DNA of 64,000 bases from Pseudaminobacter salicylatoxidans (GCF_003148475.1 NZ_QGGG01000015.1:50725-114724); one strand, 5' to 3'; counted from the stretch's first letter, positions 35,389 through 43,684 are shown. Numbers and translations: made by a program. The notes: generated from the letters alone by a model not told the origin.

Positions 35389-36159
35389 GTGACTCAATTC
35401 TTCACTCATGACGGCTTCGAGCTTGCCTTTATCGACCGCGCGCCAGCGCAGGGAGAAGGACAGCCGGTGCTGCTCATCCATGGTTTTGCCTCCAGCCATC
35501 TGGTGAATTGGGTTTCGCCGGGCTGGGTGAAAACGCTGACAGAGGCCGGCTATCGAGCCATCGCCCTCGACAATCGCGGACACGGCCTGTCCTCCAAGAG
35601 CTATGAGGCGGACGACTACACACCTGAAAAGATGGCGAGTGACGCGGCTGCCCTGCTTGACCATCTCGGCATCGAGCACGCCCATGTGATGGGCTATTCG
35701 ATGGGCGCGCGCATTTCCGCCTTCATGGCGCTGGCCACACCCGAAAAGGTTACGACGCTGGTGTTCGGCGGTCTTGGCTTCGGAATGATCGACGGGGTCG
35801 GCGACTGGGACCCGATCGCCGACGCGCTGCTGGCTGACGATCCGGCGGCGATCGGCCACACGCGCGGAAAAATGTTCCGTGCCTTCGCCGATCAGACGAG
35901 AAGCGACCGCAGGGCGCTCGCGGCCTGCATTTCCACCTCGCGCGCCGAGCTGACCGAAGCCGAGGTTGCCCGCATCATGCAGCCCACGCTGATCGCCGTG
36001 GGCACCACGGACGACATTGCCGGCTCGCCTGAGAAGCTTGCGGCGCTGATGCCCAACGCAATCGCCTTCGACATCGAGGGCAGGGACCACATGCTTTCGG
36101 TGGGGGATCGCACCTTCAAGAAGCGCGTGCTGGAGTTCTATGCCGACAATCCGCTCTAG
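35389..36159 (+). CDS. Alpha/beta hydrolase
   Basis: A 256-residue cytoplasmic alpha/beta hydrolase with the oxyanion region VLLIHGFASSHLVNW, the LDNRGHGLSSK turn and the nucleophile elbow GYSMGARIS (Ser near residue 103). The catalytic His is probably in EGRDHMLSVGDR. No signal peptide. The substrate is unknown. The start is a GTG at 35389 behind AAGGGGATAAGCGAGC. Confidence 0.85.
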   Translation: MTQFFTHDGFELAFIDRAPAQGEGQPVLLIHGFASSHLVNWVSPGWVKTLTEAGYRAIALDNRGHGLSSKSYEADDYTPEKMASDAAALLDHLGIEHAHVMGYSMGARISAFMALATPEKVTTLVFGGLGFGMIDGVGDWDPIADALLADDPAAIGHTRGKMFRAFADQTRSDRRALAACISTSRAELTEAEVARIMQPTLIAVGTTDDIAGSPEKLAALMPNAIAFDIEGRDHMLSVGDRTFKKRVLEFYADNPL

Positions 36160-36329
36160 GCCCGCTCCGACCCGACCGATGGTTTTCGGGAGGGATTGTT
36201 TTGCGCATCTGCTTGAAACGGCGACATACATAGCCATTTCAGGCTAGGATAAGGAAAATTGAGTTCAAAGCTGCCGACGCGCAGCCTATATGTTTGCCGG
36301 ACGAGAAAATCCGGCGACGGAGACAACCG

Positions 36330-37178
36330 ATGACCACAAGCAGCGCCCCGCGTACCGGCACACTCAAGCCGATCGACCCTATCTGGAATTCCATACGCGA
36401 TGAAGCAGGCGAGGCGGCCTCGCGCGATCCTCTGCTTGCTGCCTTCCTCTATTCGACGATCCTCAATCAGAGCAGCCTCGAGGATGCGGTGATCCATCGC
36501 CTTGCCGAGCGGCTTGGGCATGAGGATCTGCGCGCCGATCTCATCCGCCAGACGTTCAGGGCGATGATCGACGACAATCCGGACTGGGCGACCACCGTGC
36601 GCGTCGACATCCAAGCCTACTACGATCGCGATCCGGCCTGCGACCGCTTCCTGATGCCGGTTCTCTATTTCAAGGGCTTCCACGCCATCCAGACGCACCG
36701 GCTGGCGCATTGGCTGTGGCATCGCGGCCGGCGCGATTTCGCGTTCTACCTGCAAAGCAGGTCTTCCTCGGTCTTCCAGACCGACATTCACCCCGCCTCG
36801 AAGATGGGCAAGGGCATCTTCATAGATCATGCCACGGGGCTGGTGGTCGGCGAGACGGCGGTGATCGAGGACGATGTGTCGATACTGCACGGCGTGACGC
36901 TTGGCGGCACCGGCAAGACGGGCGGCGATCGTCATCCCAAGATTCGCCATGGCGTGCTGATCGGAGCCGGGGCCAAGATACTCGGCAACATTGAAGTCGG
37001 TCATTGCTCGAAGATCGCGGCCGGTTCGGTGGTGCTGTCGCCCGTGCCCCACAACAAGACGGTGGCCGGCGTGCCGGCGCGCGTGGTGGGCGAGACGGGT
37101 TGTGACGAGCCCTCGCGCCAGATGGATCAATTCCTGCCTTCGCAGGCGATGGACCACGTCGTTACCTTCGACATCTGA
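36330..37178 (+). CDS. cysE: Serine O-acetyltransferase
   Basis: A 282-residue enzyme that acetylates serine with acetyl-CoA to give O-acetylserine, the substrate of CysK (encoded at 18.8 kb). The N-terminal helical domain (residues about 15-145) carries IWNSIRDEAGEAASRDPLLA and FKGFHAIQTHRLAHWLW; the C-terminal left-handed beta-helix has hexapeptide repeats in IHPASKMGKGIFIDHATGL and KILGNIEVGHCSKIAAGSVV. It is longer at the C-terminus than E. coli CysE, as in other rhizobia. CGGAGACAACCG precedes the ATG. Confidence 0.94.
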   Translation: MTTSSAPRTGTLKPIDPIWNSIRDEAGEAASRDPLLAAFLYSTILNQSSLEDAVIHRLAERLGHEDLRADLIRQTFRAMIDDNPDWATTVRVDIQAYYDRDPACDRFLMPVLYFKGFHAIQTHRLAHWLWHRGRRDFAFYLQSRSSSVFQTDIHPASKMGKGIFIDHATGLVVGETAVIEDDVSILHGVTLGGTGKTGGDRHPKIRHGVLIGAGAKILGNIEVGHCSKIAAGSVVLSPVPHNKTVAGVPARVVGETGCDEPSRQMDQFLPSQAMDHVVTFDI

Positions 37179-37319
37179 CACCCGCGTGCCCGCGTTTGCG
37201 CGGAACCGGATGCAGCGTCGGTTTGTCCGGTGGTTTGTTCCCGCGTCGCCTTTACATCGCCAAGCCCGGCGTGCCAGAAGCGCCATTCATTGAACCAACC
37301 CGCCATCGGGAGAAAACTG

Positions 37320-37523
37320 TTGAAGCCGGAAGAAATCAGAAAACTCGACGCATATTTCAAGCGGACGTTCCAGAATCCGCAACTGCAGGTGAAGGCGCGC
37401 CCGCGCAAGAACGATTCCGCGGAGGTCTATATCGGCGACGAGTTCCTCGGCATCGTCTTCAAGGACGAGGATGATGGCGACTACAATTTCTCCATGGCCA
37501 TCCTCGACATCGATCTGGGCTGA
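37320..37523 (+). CDS. DUF3126 family protein
   Basis: A 67-residue protein typical of Rhizobiales: KPEEIRKLDAYFKRTFQNPQ at the start and AEVYIGDEFLGIVFKDEDDG then FSMAILDIDL. The function is unknown. The start is a TTG at 37320-37322, immediately before the conserved KPEEI and five to seven bases after GGGAG; no ATG is available. It is next to cysE on the same strand. Confidence 0.82.
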   Translation: MKPEEIRKLDAYFKRTFQNPQLQVKARPRKNDSAEVYIGDEFLGIVFKDEDDGDYNFSMAILDIDLG

Positions 37524-37533
37524 TTGCTCAGGA

Positions 37534-37566
37534 AAAACCGGCCGTTGATGTTCAATGGCCGGTTTT
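37534..37566. terminator. Bidirectional terminator overlapping a coding end
   Basis: AAAACCGGCC (37534-37543) and GGCCGGTTTT (37557-37566) form a perfect 10-bp stem with T-runs in both directions. The right arm contains the last codons and stop of the minus-strand gene ending at 37552. Confidence 0.85.
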
Positions 37567-38280
37567 CAGATATTGCGCCGCCTTGGCGCGAACGGCCGCC
37601 TCCAGTTGCGGCCATTCAGGCAGGAATTCTCGCGGAAACCGATAGGTGAGGCTGAGTTGCCTGCCCAGATGAATGTCCCGTTCGCATGGCGCAAGGGATT
37701 CCTCCGCGGCAGGTCCGCTCAGGCATCGCGCCACAAAAGGGGTATCGCCCGGTCGCGTGGCAACGGCCAGAACCTCGTTCACATAGCCTGACTTTTCCTT
37801 GAAATCGTAAAGTGTGACGCCGCCCTTGTCCGGCATGCCCGGCTGCTCGATCAGCGCGGCATAGATCGGCGCGAAGCGGCCGCCCATATCGCGCGACATC
37901 ATGCGCTCCTCGAACGACAGGAACAGGATGTGCCGGGAGCCGCCGGCATTGTTGAAATCGTTGCGTGCGGCTTGCGAATAGCCATCCATGTCAGGCCAAC
38001 GTAGGTAGAGATCGAGCCGCGAGGCGACGCCGTCATGCCGCGCCTTCTCGAAACGGATGGCATTGGCGGGAACGGATAGCACATCGTTGCCGATGACGAT
38101 TTCGTGCGGCGTGCGGTCCTCGGTGTGACCGGCAAGGGCGATTGTGCGGCCGAGCCATTTGCCGCCGACATTGATCGCGATGGAAAGCGCTGCAAGCGCG
38201 GCGAAAGCGCAGAAAAGCTTCGGCAGGAGAGGGGCGCTTTGCGACCTTTCCTTGTCCTGCGCCATCGCGGCCTGTGTCAT
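37552..38280 (-). CDS. Membrane-anchored hypothetical protein
   Basis: A 242-residue protein with one membrane segment near residues 20-40 (LLPKLFCAFAALAALSIAIN) and a large, probably periplasmic, soluble domain. I recognise conserved-looking stretches (EIVIGNDVLSVPANAIRFEK, LYLRWPDMDGYS, FARCLSG-type) but no characterised family. Two Cys residues (LSG-flanking C and APCERD) could form a disulfide. No operon partner; it shares its terminator with DUF3126. Confidence 0.75.
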   Translation of the reverse strand: MTQAAMAQDKERSQSAPLLPKLFCAFAALAALSIAINVGGKWLGRTIALAGHTEDRTPHEIVIGNDVLSVPANAIRFEKARHDGVASRLDLYLRWPDMDGYSQAARNDFNNAGGSRHILFLSFEERMMSRDMGGRFAPIYAALIEQPGMPDKGGVTLYDFKEKSGYVNEVLAVATRPGDTPFVARCLSGPAAEESLAPCERDIHLGRQLSLTYRFPREFLPEWPQLEAAVRAKAAQYLKTGH

Positions 38281-38450
38281 TGCGTGTTTCCTGGAAAGCG
38301 CGAACGGCGCCGATATCAGGCTGCCGGATGAGAGCCTGAACTGTGCAGCTTCATGGTAAATGGCTGGTAAATGCGTTGCCCGCTTGGCTTGGCGGGCGGC
38401 TTCCCGTAAGCGTGACCCGCAAACACGCCGACCAGTATCCGGAGGAGCAA

Positions 38451-38981
38451 ATGCCGCTTTATGCCATCGACGGGAGCCGTCCAGAATTCGAGGACGAAGA
38501 GAGCGCCTGGATTGCGCCCGACGCCAGCGTGATCGGCGAGGTCTGGATGGGGAGCGGTGTCAGTGTCTGGTTCGGCTCGGTCGTCCGCGGCGACAACGAG
38601 CCGATCCGCATCGGGCAAGGCTCCAACGTGCAGGAGCATGTGGTGATGCACACCGACCCCGGCTTCCCGCTCACCATTGGCGCGGACTGCACGATCGGCC
38701 ACAAGGCGATGCTGCATGGCTGCACGATCGGCGACAACAGCCTGATCGGCATGGGCGCGATCGTGCTCAATGGCGCTCGCATCGGCCGCAACAGTCTGGT
38801 CGGTGCCGGCGCTCTGATCACGGAAGGCAAGGAGTTTCCCGACAATTCGCTGATCGTCGGGGCACCGGCCAAAGTGGTGCGAACGCTGGATGACGCCACG
38901 ATTGCCAGGCTGGGGCAGTCGGCCAGGCATTATGTGGCCAACGGCAAGCGGTTTCGCGAGGGGCTTGTGCGACTGGACTAG
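38451..38981 (+). CDS. Gamma-class carbonic anhydrase-like protein
   Basis: A 176-residue left-handed beta-helix protein. VQEHVVMHTD (about residue 60), GADCTIGHKAMLHGC (about 80) carry the three metal-binding His positions of gamma-carbonic anhydrases, and the trimer-forming hexapeptide pattern continues to the C-terminal helix. It may hydrate CO2 or only bind bicarbonate; many bacterial members are inactive. CCGGAGGAGCAA precedes the ATG at 38451. Confidence 0.9.
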   Translation: MPLYAIDGSRPEFEDEESAWIAPDASVIGEVWMGSGVSVWFGSVVRGDNEPIRIGQGSNVQEHVVMHTDPGFPLTIGADCTIGHKAMLHGCTIGDNSLIGMGAIVLNGARIGRNSLVGAGALITEGKEFPDNSLIVGAPAKVVRTLDDATIARLGQSARHYVANGKRFREGLVRLD

Positions 38982-39023
38982 AAATTGACGGCGAGGCCGG
39001 ATCAGGGCTTCGTTCAAGAACAA

Positions 39024-39048
39024 AGCCGGCTCGGGATGCGAGCCGGCT
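39024..39048 (-). terminator. Terminator after the transglutaminase-like gene
   Basis: AGCCGGCTC (39024-39032) and GAGCCGGCT (39040-39048) form a 9-bp stem; on the minus strand TTTG follows. It ends the minus-strand gene at 39088. Confidence 0.7.
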
Positions 39049-39087
39049 CGAAAGCCTGACACTTGACGGAAAGCAGGGACGTTGCCG

Positions 39088-39696
39088 TCAGCGAAGGCTC
39101 GCCACCGCGTCGGCGCGACCGTCGTTGATCTGGATCCAGACACCCGAATTGTGTTCGGACTGGCGCTTCAGATAGGTGTAATCGGTCTTGCCCCAGGCCA
39201 GAACCTGCGGCTCCAGATTGTCGAGGATGAACTCGCCGCTGCCGGTGCGTACGGTAAGAACGGCATGGCCATCGCCGTTCGGCTGCCGCACCACCGTGAT
39301 CAGGAGGTCGCCGGCCGGAACGCCCAGCGCCATCAGGCGGCGGCGCTTTTCCAGGACGTAGTCTTCGCAGTCGCCTTCGTTATTGTCGGGATAGGCCCAG
39401 TGCTCTTCCTGACCGTAGATTTCCATGTCGGTGCGCGGCGCGACTTCCGTGTTGACGGCTGCGTTGACGTCGATCATTGCCGCCCACAGCTTGCGCGTCA
39501 GTTCGATGGGCTTGCGCCGCGGCGTCTTCTGATTGCACTCATCCGGCAGGCGCCGGCAGAACTCATAGTGTCCCACGGGCTGCGTGGTGCGGCTGCCGAC
39601 ATGCATGAAGGGCTCGGCGGCATTTGCCTGAGCCATTGCTCCGCCCAGTCCCATCAATGCCGCGAGAGCCACGATTATTGCTTTTGTTCTTGTCAT
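39088..39696 (-). CDS. Exported transglutaminase-like cysteine peptidase (BTLCP, DUF920)
   Basis: A 202-residue protein with a signal peptide (ALAALMGLGGAMAQANA) and a papain-like BTLCP domain: catalytic Cys in NEGDCEDYVLEKRRRL (about residue 110), His in DGHAVLTVRTG and Asp in FILDNLEPQVLAW. The fold is that of LapG, which cleaves adhesins under c-di-GMP control, but LapG is larger and has a LapD partner; none is seen here. The target is unknown. ATG at 39694-39696. Confidence 0.88.
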   Translation of the reverse strand: MTRTKAIIVALAALMGLGGAMAQANAAEPFMHVGSRTTQPVGHYEFCRRLPDECNQKTPRRKPIELTRKLWAAMIDVNAAVNTEVAPRTDMEIYGQEEHWAYPDNNEGDCEDYVLEKRRRLMALGVPAGDLLITVVRQPNGDGHAVLTVRTGSGEFILDNLEPQVLAWGKTDYTYLKRQSEHNSGVWIQINDGRADAVASLR

Positions 39697-39911
39697 TATG
39701 AAACGTCCCTGTTTGACGCCACAATGACAGGGTCGGATTTATTCCGCGCAAATCCGTGAAGTAGATATTGAATGGTGGGTGAAAGGATTTGGAAACAAGT
39801 TCGGTGAAGCCAAGTATAAAATTAATATAGAATTATGGTTGAAATTGATTGCGAGTGGCAGCAAATCATTAAGCTTGACGTTTTGTTGCCGGATGTACGG
39901 TTGCCGCAAAC
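39697..39911. other. AT-rich intergenic region without a gene
   Basis: These bases are markedly AT-rich compared with the rest of the window, especially 39810-39880, and hold no gene I can support. They carry the promoter of the minus-strand BTLCP gene and face the terminator of the PilZ gene. Confidence 0.4.
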
Positions 39912-39936
39912 GAAAAGACCGGCCAGTGGCCGGTCC
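39912..39936 (-). terminator. Terminator after the PilZ gene
   Basis: GACCGGCC (39917-39924), loop AGT, GGCCGGTC (39928-39935), with a T-run on the minus strand (complement of AAAA at 39913-39916). Confidence 0.85.
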
Positions 39937-39971
39937 TGATGGTGGCAGGGAAATTCTGTAGGCGGTTTGGA

Positions 39972-40604
39972 TCAGCCGCCGCGATTGAATTCGGAATCCA
40001 GCGTTTCCGGCCGCTGCACGACCGCGAATTCGATGGCGACCCCATCCTCGAAATGGCGCACCACCTGTCCGCGCATGGTGCCGAGCATCACCTGAACGCC
40101 GATGGCGGGTTTTACGTCGATCTCGACCGCCGCGCCCGAGAGCGACAGGTCGATGATGCGGCAGCGATACTGGCGTCCGTCGCCGAGTTGGAGCGTGCTC
40201 ATCGGGTTGCGCGGCGCGATACGTTCGTGGCGGCGATCTTCGGGCAGGGCCAGCTCGTGCTTGTTGGCCAGCCAGGTGAGCTGCGCGGCGAGCTTGTCGC
40301 GCTTGCGGTCGGAGGCAATGATGGTCATGGCAAAGCCGTCGGGCAGTATGCGCGTGATGACGCCCTCGATGCGGCCGACATGGTCGAGATAGGCGATTAC
40401 CTTTTCGCCCGGTTCGCCGACCTCATTGCAGCGCAGCGCGACATTGCCCGGCGACATATCCACGACCTGGCAAGGATGCTCCGTGCGGTCCTCCAGCATG
40501 AGACGGCCATAGATATTCACGCGGACGCGTTGGAAATTACGCCGTTCCGCCGCCGATGGCGTGTAGTTGATCGCCGCCGATCTGGTTGTCTGTCTCTGCT
40601 GCAT
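39972..40604 (-). CDS. Tandem PilZ-domain protein
   Basis: A 210-residue cytoplasmic protein with two PilZ folds. The second (about residues 118-205) has the full c-di-GMP signature: RRHER (RxxxR) and IDLSLSGAAV (DxSxxG). The first (about 22-105) keeps RRNFQRVRV but has VVDMSPGNVAL, where the final glycine of DxSxxG is Asn. So probably only one domain binds c-di-GMP. Such proteins relay c-di-GMP to motility or envelope targets. The Met at 40602-40604 is preceded by GAGGGCG. It follows the PAS-domain gene on the same strand and may be co-transcribed. Confidence 0.87.
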   Translation of the reverse strand: MQQRQTTRSAAINYTPSAAERRNFQRVRVNIYGRLMLEDRTEHPCQVVDMSPGNVALRCNEVGEPGEKVIAYLDHVGRIEGVITRILPDGFAMTIIASDRKRDKLAAQLTWLANKHELALPEDRRHERIAPRNPMSTLQLGDGRQYRCRIIDLSLSGAAVEIDVKPAIGVQVMLGTMRGQVVRHFEDGVAIEFAVVQRPETLDSEFNRGG

Positions 40605-40707
40605 GCATACGCCCTCGCGCTTGCGCGCGACCAATCCCATGCGGGAAAAATACGGTTATACAGGTTAACAAACGTGTAAGTGTCAACGCGGGTGCGCGGG
40701 CCGGCTC

Positions 40708-41343
40708 CTATTCGTCCAGCCCGCCCTTCAACACCACGAGATGGCGGATGCGACGCGCGCCCATGGTTTGGGCGGCATCGGCAAAGGCACTGTCGCTTGG
40801 TGCAAGCGGCGGCACGGTGACTGCCGGCCGGTTTTTCAGGAACATCGGCTCGCGATCCGGATCGATGACGCGGACCGATTCGATCAGCGCTTCCACGATA
40901 GGGTCCGCACCGAGCCAGAAGGGCTTGTAGCAGGACGTGACGATGCCCAGCGCGCGCGGGTTCTCCAGCCCGCCCTCCAGCGGCAGGAGCAGCAGTTCGA
41001 ATGCCGTTGTGCGGCCGGTCAACGAGCGGCCACCGAAGGCCACGACAACCACCGACTTGGAATGGAACACATCATAGGCAAGCCGGGCGATCAGTCGCTG
41101 GTCCTTGTCGCGCCACAGCGAAGGGAAGGAGAAGCCCTTCAACTCGCGTCCATAGGTTGCGCACAGGCGCGTGCCGGCAAGGCGGAAGATCGCTTCGCCG
41201 CGTGTGTCGCGCTCGAGGATGAAGGTGTCGGCCAGCAGGCCCTTGATGTCGGCCGGCTCGATTTCGGTACGCTTCGGCGCTGGGCGACCATCGCGCAATC
41301 GGTTCCAATAATGGAACAGGTCGATTGATCCGTCTTGTTTCAT
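40708..41343 (-). CDS. PAS-domain protein (PAS_5/DUF1457 family)
   Basis: A 211-residue protein with a PAS-like sensory fold: IDLFHYWNRLRDGRPAPKRT at the start, IKGLLADTFILERD and GEAIFRLAGTRLCATYGREL in the middle, TAFELLLLPL after. Single-domain PAS_5 proteins are typical of Rhizobiales and their output is unknown. GGAGCAGC precedes the ATG at 41341-41343. It lies 103 bases upstream of the PilZ gene, which hints at a shared role in signalling. Confidence 0.83.
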   Translation of the reverse strand: MKQDGSIDLFHYWNRLRDGRPAPKRTEIEPADIKGLLADTFILERDTRGEAIFRLAGTRLCATYGRELKGFSFPSLWRDKDQRLIARLAYDVFHSKSVVVVAFGGRSLTGRTTAFELLLLPLEGGLENPRALGIVTSCYKPFWLGADPIVEALIESVRVIDPDREPMFLKNRPAVTVPPLAPSDSAFADAAQTMGARRIRHLVVLKGGLDE

Positions 41344-41700
41344 GCTGCTCCGCTCCGCGCAATCTGCCGTCTTGTGTCCCAATGGCGAACAGAAAGCCGT
41401 CGTTCGATGATCTACATGCTCGGCGAAGCACGTTGCGTGCCAGCCCGGTTATCGGTTTGTTAACCGTTCGGGGCCGTTAAGGTTAATGACTGGTATACGT
41501 TGCCAGCCTATCCGGCTTGTGGCACCGTGAATTCACTCCAGCAGCAGGTCGCCAGGGCGGCCGATGGCACTTCAGTCAGAGTTTTTTGGTTGAGCCTGAG
41601 GTTCGACCGGCCGTTCCGGGGAAGCCCTGAACGGCTTTTCTTTGTGATTCGTGCGCGCTTGCTCTAAAGGCGGGGCAGGAACCAATGACTGGATTCGTAG
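41344..41700. other. Intergenic region between PAS and rhomboid genes
   Basis: No gene in these 357 bases. Three TTAA words lie at 41460-41485 but with wrong spacing for a full CtrA site (13 and 2 bases). It carries divergent promoters, judging by gene directions. Confidence 0.35.
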
Positions 41701-42435
41701 ATGAACAATGCGAGCCCCGAAGAGCGTCCTCGCGACGCCGGATTTACGCGCGGCGGACGTGAGCCGGTTTTCAACCTGCCGGGCATCGTGTTGCTGGCCA
41801 TCGGGCTTTGCGTTGGCATCCATCTCATCCGCGTTTACCTGCTGACCCCGCAGCAGGATATTGCGCTGCTGATCCGCACGGCGTTCATTCCGATCCGCTA
41901 TTCCGGCGCGTTCGACCTGGACGTCTATGCCTTCACTAGCCCTGTCACCTATTCCTTCCTGCATGGCAGCTTTACGCATCTGCTTGTCAACATGGTGTGG
42001 CTGGCTGCCTTCGGTTCTCCGCTTGCCAACAGGCTGGGTGCAGTCCGCTTCTCCCTGTTCTGGATCGCAACGGCGGTTGCCGCCGCTGCCTTGCACTACA
42101 GTGTGCATATGCTGGATCAGGCGCCGCTGGTGGGCGCATCCGGCGCTATTGCCGGCATGATGGGTGCGGCCGCCCGCTTCGGTTTCCAGATCGACCGCTC
42201 GTCGGGGCAGGGCGCGTTTTCGGGCGCACCGCTGCCGGTATCCATGGTGTTTCGCTCGCGAACGGTCATGACCTTCCTGATCGTGTGGATGGCGGTCAAC
42301 TTCGCAACCGGCATTATCGGCTTTGCGCCGGGCGTGTCGGACCGCATCGCGTGGGAAGCCCATGTGGGCGGTTTCATTGTCGGGTTCTTCGGCATCCGCC
42401 TTTTCGACCGCCGCAGCGAATTCGCTTCGCGCTGA
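41701..42435 (+). CDS. Rhomboid-family intramembrane serine protease
   Basis: A 244-residue inner-membrane protein with about six or seven segments. The catalytic Ser is in VGASGAIAGMMGA (GxSG, near residue 146) and the His in WEAHVGGFIVGFF (near 222). HGSFTHLLVNMVWL, with the conserved H and N, precedes them. It should cleave transmembrane proteins within the membrane; the substrates are unknown. The ribosome-binding site is weak. It lies upstream of the CBS gene, after which 121 bases intervene. Confidence 0.9.
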   Translation: MNNASPEERPRDAGFTRGGREPVFNLPGIVLLAIGLCVGIHLIRVYLLTPQQDIALLIRTAFIPIRYSGAFDLDVYAFTSPVTYSFLHGSFTHLLVNMVWLAAFGSPLANRLGAVRFSLFWIATAVAAAALHYSVHMLDQAPLVGASGAIAGMMGAAARFGFQIDRSSGQGAFSGAPLPVSMVFRSRTVMTFLIVWMAVNFATGIIGFAPGVSDRIAWEAHVGGFIVGFFGIRLFDRRSEFASR

Positions 42436-42556
42436 CCTCTTCGCCTGCGCCTTGCGCGCATCGCGCTTGAAATGCACAATGGCTGAGAGCACGATGCAAC
42501 ATGCGGAGCGTGCTCATGCGGGAGCGCGCTCCGACTGGAAAACAGAGGAGGAGCCT

Positions 42557-42988
42557 ATGACGGTCAAGTCGATTCTCGAAGCCAAGGGGCACGACGTATT
42601 CACGTACGGACCCAACGAGAAACTGGCCGATGCCATCAAGCTCCTGGCCGAACACAGGATCGGCGCACTGGTGATCACCAATGGCGATCGCAAGATCGTC
42701 GGCATCCTGTCCGAACGCGACGTGGTGCGCGTTCTCGCCGATCAGGGGGCTGCGGCGCTGGAGCAGCCGGTGCGGGCGGTGATGACGCCGAAGGTGAATA
42801 TCTGCAACGAGAACCACACGGTCAACGAGATCATGGAGATCATGACGAATGGCCGTTTCCGTCACTTGCCGGTCGAAAAGGATGGTCGCCTGGATGGCAT
42901 CGTCTCGATCGGCGACGTGGTGAAGCGCCGTATCGAGGATGTCGAGCGCGAGGCTGAGGAGATCAGGGCCTATATCGCTACAGCCTGA
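42557..42988 (+). CDS. CBS-domain-pair protein
   Basis: A 143-residue protein made of two CBS motifs (Bateman module): MTVKSILEAKGHDVFTYGPN with IGALVITNGDRKIVGILSER, then VRAVMTPKVNICNENHTVN with FRHLPVEKDGRLDGIVSIGD. Such modules bind adenine nucleotides and report energy state. Stand-alone forms are common in Rhizobiales; partners are unknown. GGAGGAGCCT precedes the ATG at 42557, so the longer frame from 42323 is rejected. Confidence 0.9.
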   Translation: MTVKSILEAKGHDVFTYGPNEKLADAIKLLAEHRIGALVITNGDRKIVGILSERDVVRVLADQGAAALEQPVRAVMTPKVNICNENHTVNEIMEIMTNGRFRHLPVEKDGRLDGIVSIGDVVKRRIEDVEREAEEIRAYIATA

Positions 42989-43008
42989 GGGGTCGCCCAT
43001 CGGCCTCG

Positions 43009-43102
43009 GAGCATGATCCCGAAAAGTGGAACCGGTTTTCGAAAAAGATCATGCTCAATAGATGGAGCCTGACGACGATTCGAGAAAACGTCGCCAGGCT
43101 CC
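43009..43102. repeat. Palindromic repeat element (rhizobial REP-like)
   Basis: GAGCATGATC (43009-43018) and GATCATGCTC (43047-43056) are perfect 10-bp arms enclosing CGAAAA...TTTTCG. A second imperfect stem, GGAGCCTG (43064-43071) / CAGGCTCC (43095-43102) with GACG/CGTC inside, follows at once. The first palindrome resembles an intergenic repeat I know from Mesorhizobium-type genomes; only one copy is seen in this window. Confidence 0.65.
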
Positions 43103-43125
43103 AGCAGATCGGTTGGCGATTCAGC

Positions 43126-43383
43126 CTACCTGTTGTCCGGCTGCGAGCGGACCAGTTGCAACCCCCGCCGCGTTATGCGGTAGGGGCCTCCACTGGAGGA
43201 CGCGATTGCCTTTTTACGTTTAAGACTGCGGAAGATCTGCAGTGTGAGGTCTGGATAAGCCCAGCCGTCACGCGTAAGGCACCATAGCTTCTCGATGCGC
43301 CTGTTGTCGTCCTTCTCGAGTTCGATCCGCCCGCCCTGTGCAAGCAGGTGCAGGATGCGCTGTTCGTTGCGCGGTATGTCCAT
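43126..43383 (-). CDS. yjhX: YjhX-family (DUF2084) putative toxin
   Basis: An 85-residue protein: [20 protein letters not shown], the [21 protein letters not shown] region and the end [19 protein letters not shown]. It aligns well with the YjhX toxin of E. coli (NLSRQEQRTLHVLAKGGRI...). In E. coli YjhX is reported as the toxin of a YjhX-YjhQ pair, YjhQ being a GNAT. No such gene is adjacent here: the nearest GNAT is beyond gatB. So this is either an orphan or a family member with another role. A CTGGCC-GAGC-GGCCAG hairpin (43406-43421) lies just upstream. Confidence 0.85.
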   Translation of the reverse strand: MDIPRNEQRILHLLAQGGRIELEKDDNRRIEKLWCLTRDGWAYPDLTLQIFRSLKRKKAIASSSGGPYRITRRGLQLVRSQPDNR

Positions 43384-43684
43384 CTTCTGAAATTCCCGGA
43401 AAACCCTGGCCGAGCGGCCAGCACAAGAAATCGCGCACGCAAACGATGCGGCGCGAGGTTGCTCGAGGTTTTCTGCCCTGCCTTCCTGCGAAGGTCAGGG
43501 CCTCACCGGGACTGAGAAGACGTGAACATCCAGACTCCATAAGGATGCCTGCGCCTATAGCGCAAACAGATGGAAATCTCCAGCGCAGGCTTTATGCTTG
43601 TTTCGAAAGCTGGTTTGGACTAGCGAAGTGTAGCTCTCAAATATACGTTTTTTGCGTATCCTCGATACCAATATGCAGGCCTAA
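43384..43684. other. Intergenic region between yjhX and gatB
   Basis: About 300 bases with no gene. They hold the hairpin CTGGCC-GAGC-GGCCAG (43406-43421) close to the yjhX start and an AT-rich ATACG (43643-43647) / CGTAT (43655-43659) inverted repeat with a T-run about 30 bases before gatB. Confidence 0.4.

Noticed and set aside
41457..41485. CtrA sites upstream of the PAS gene
   Set aside because: TTAA words are present but spaced by 13 and 2 bases rather than 7.
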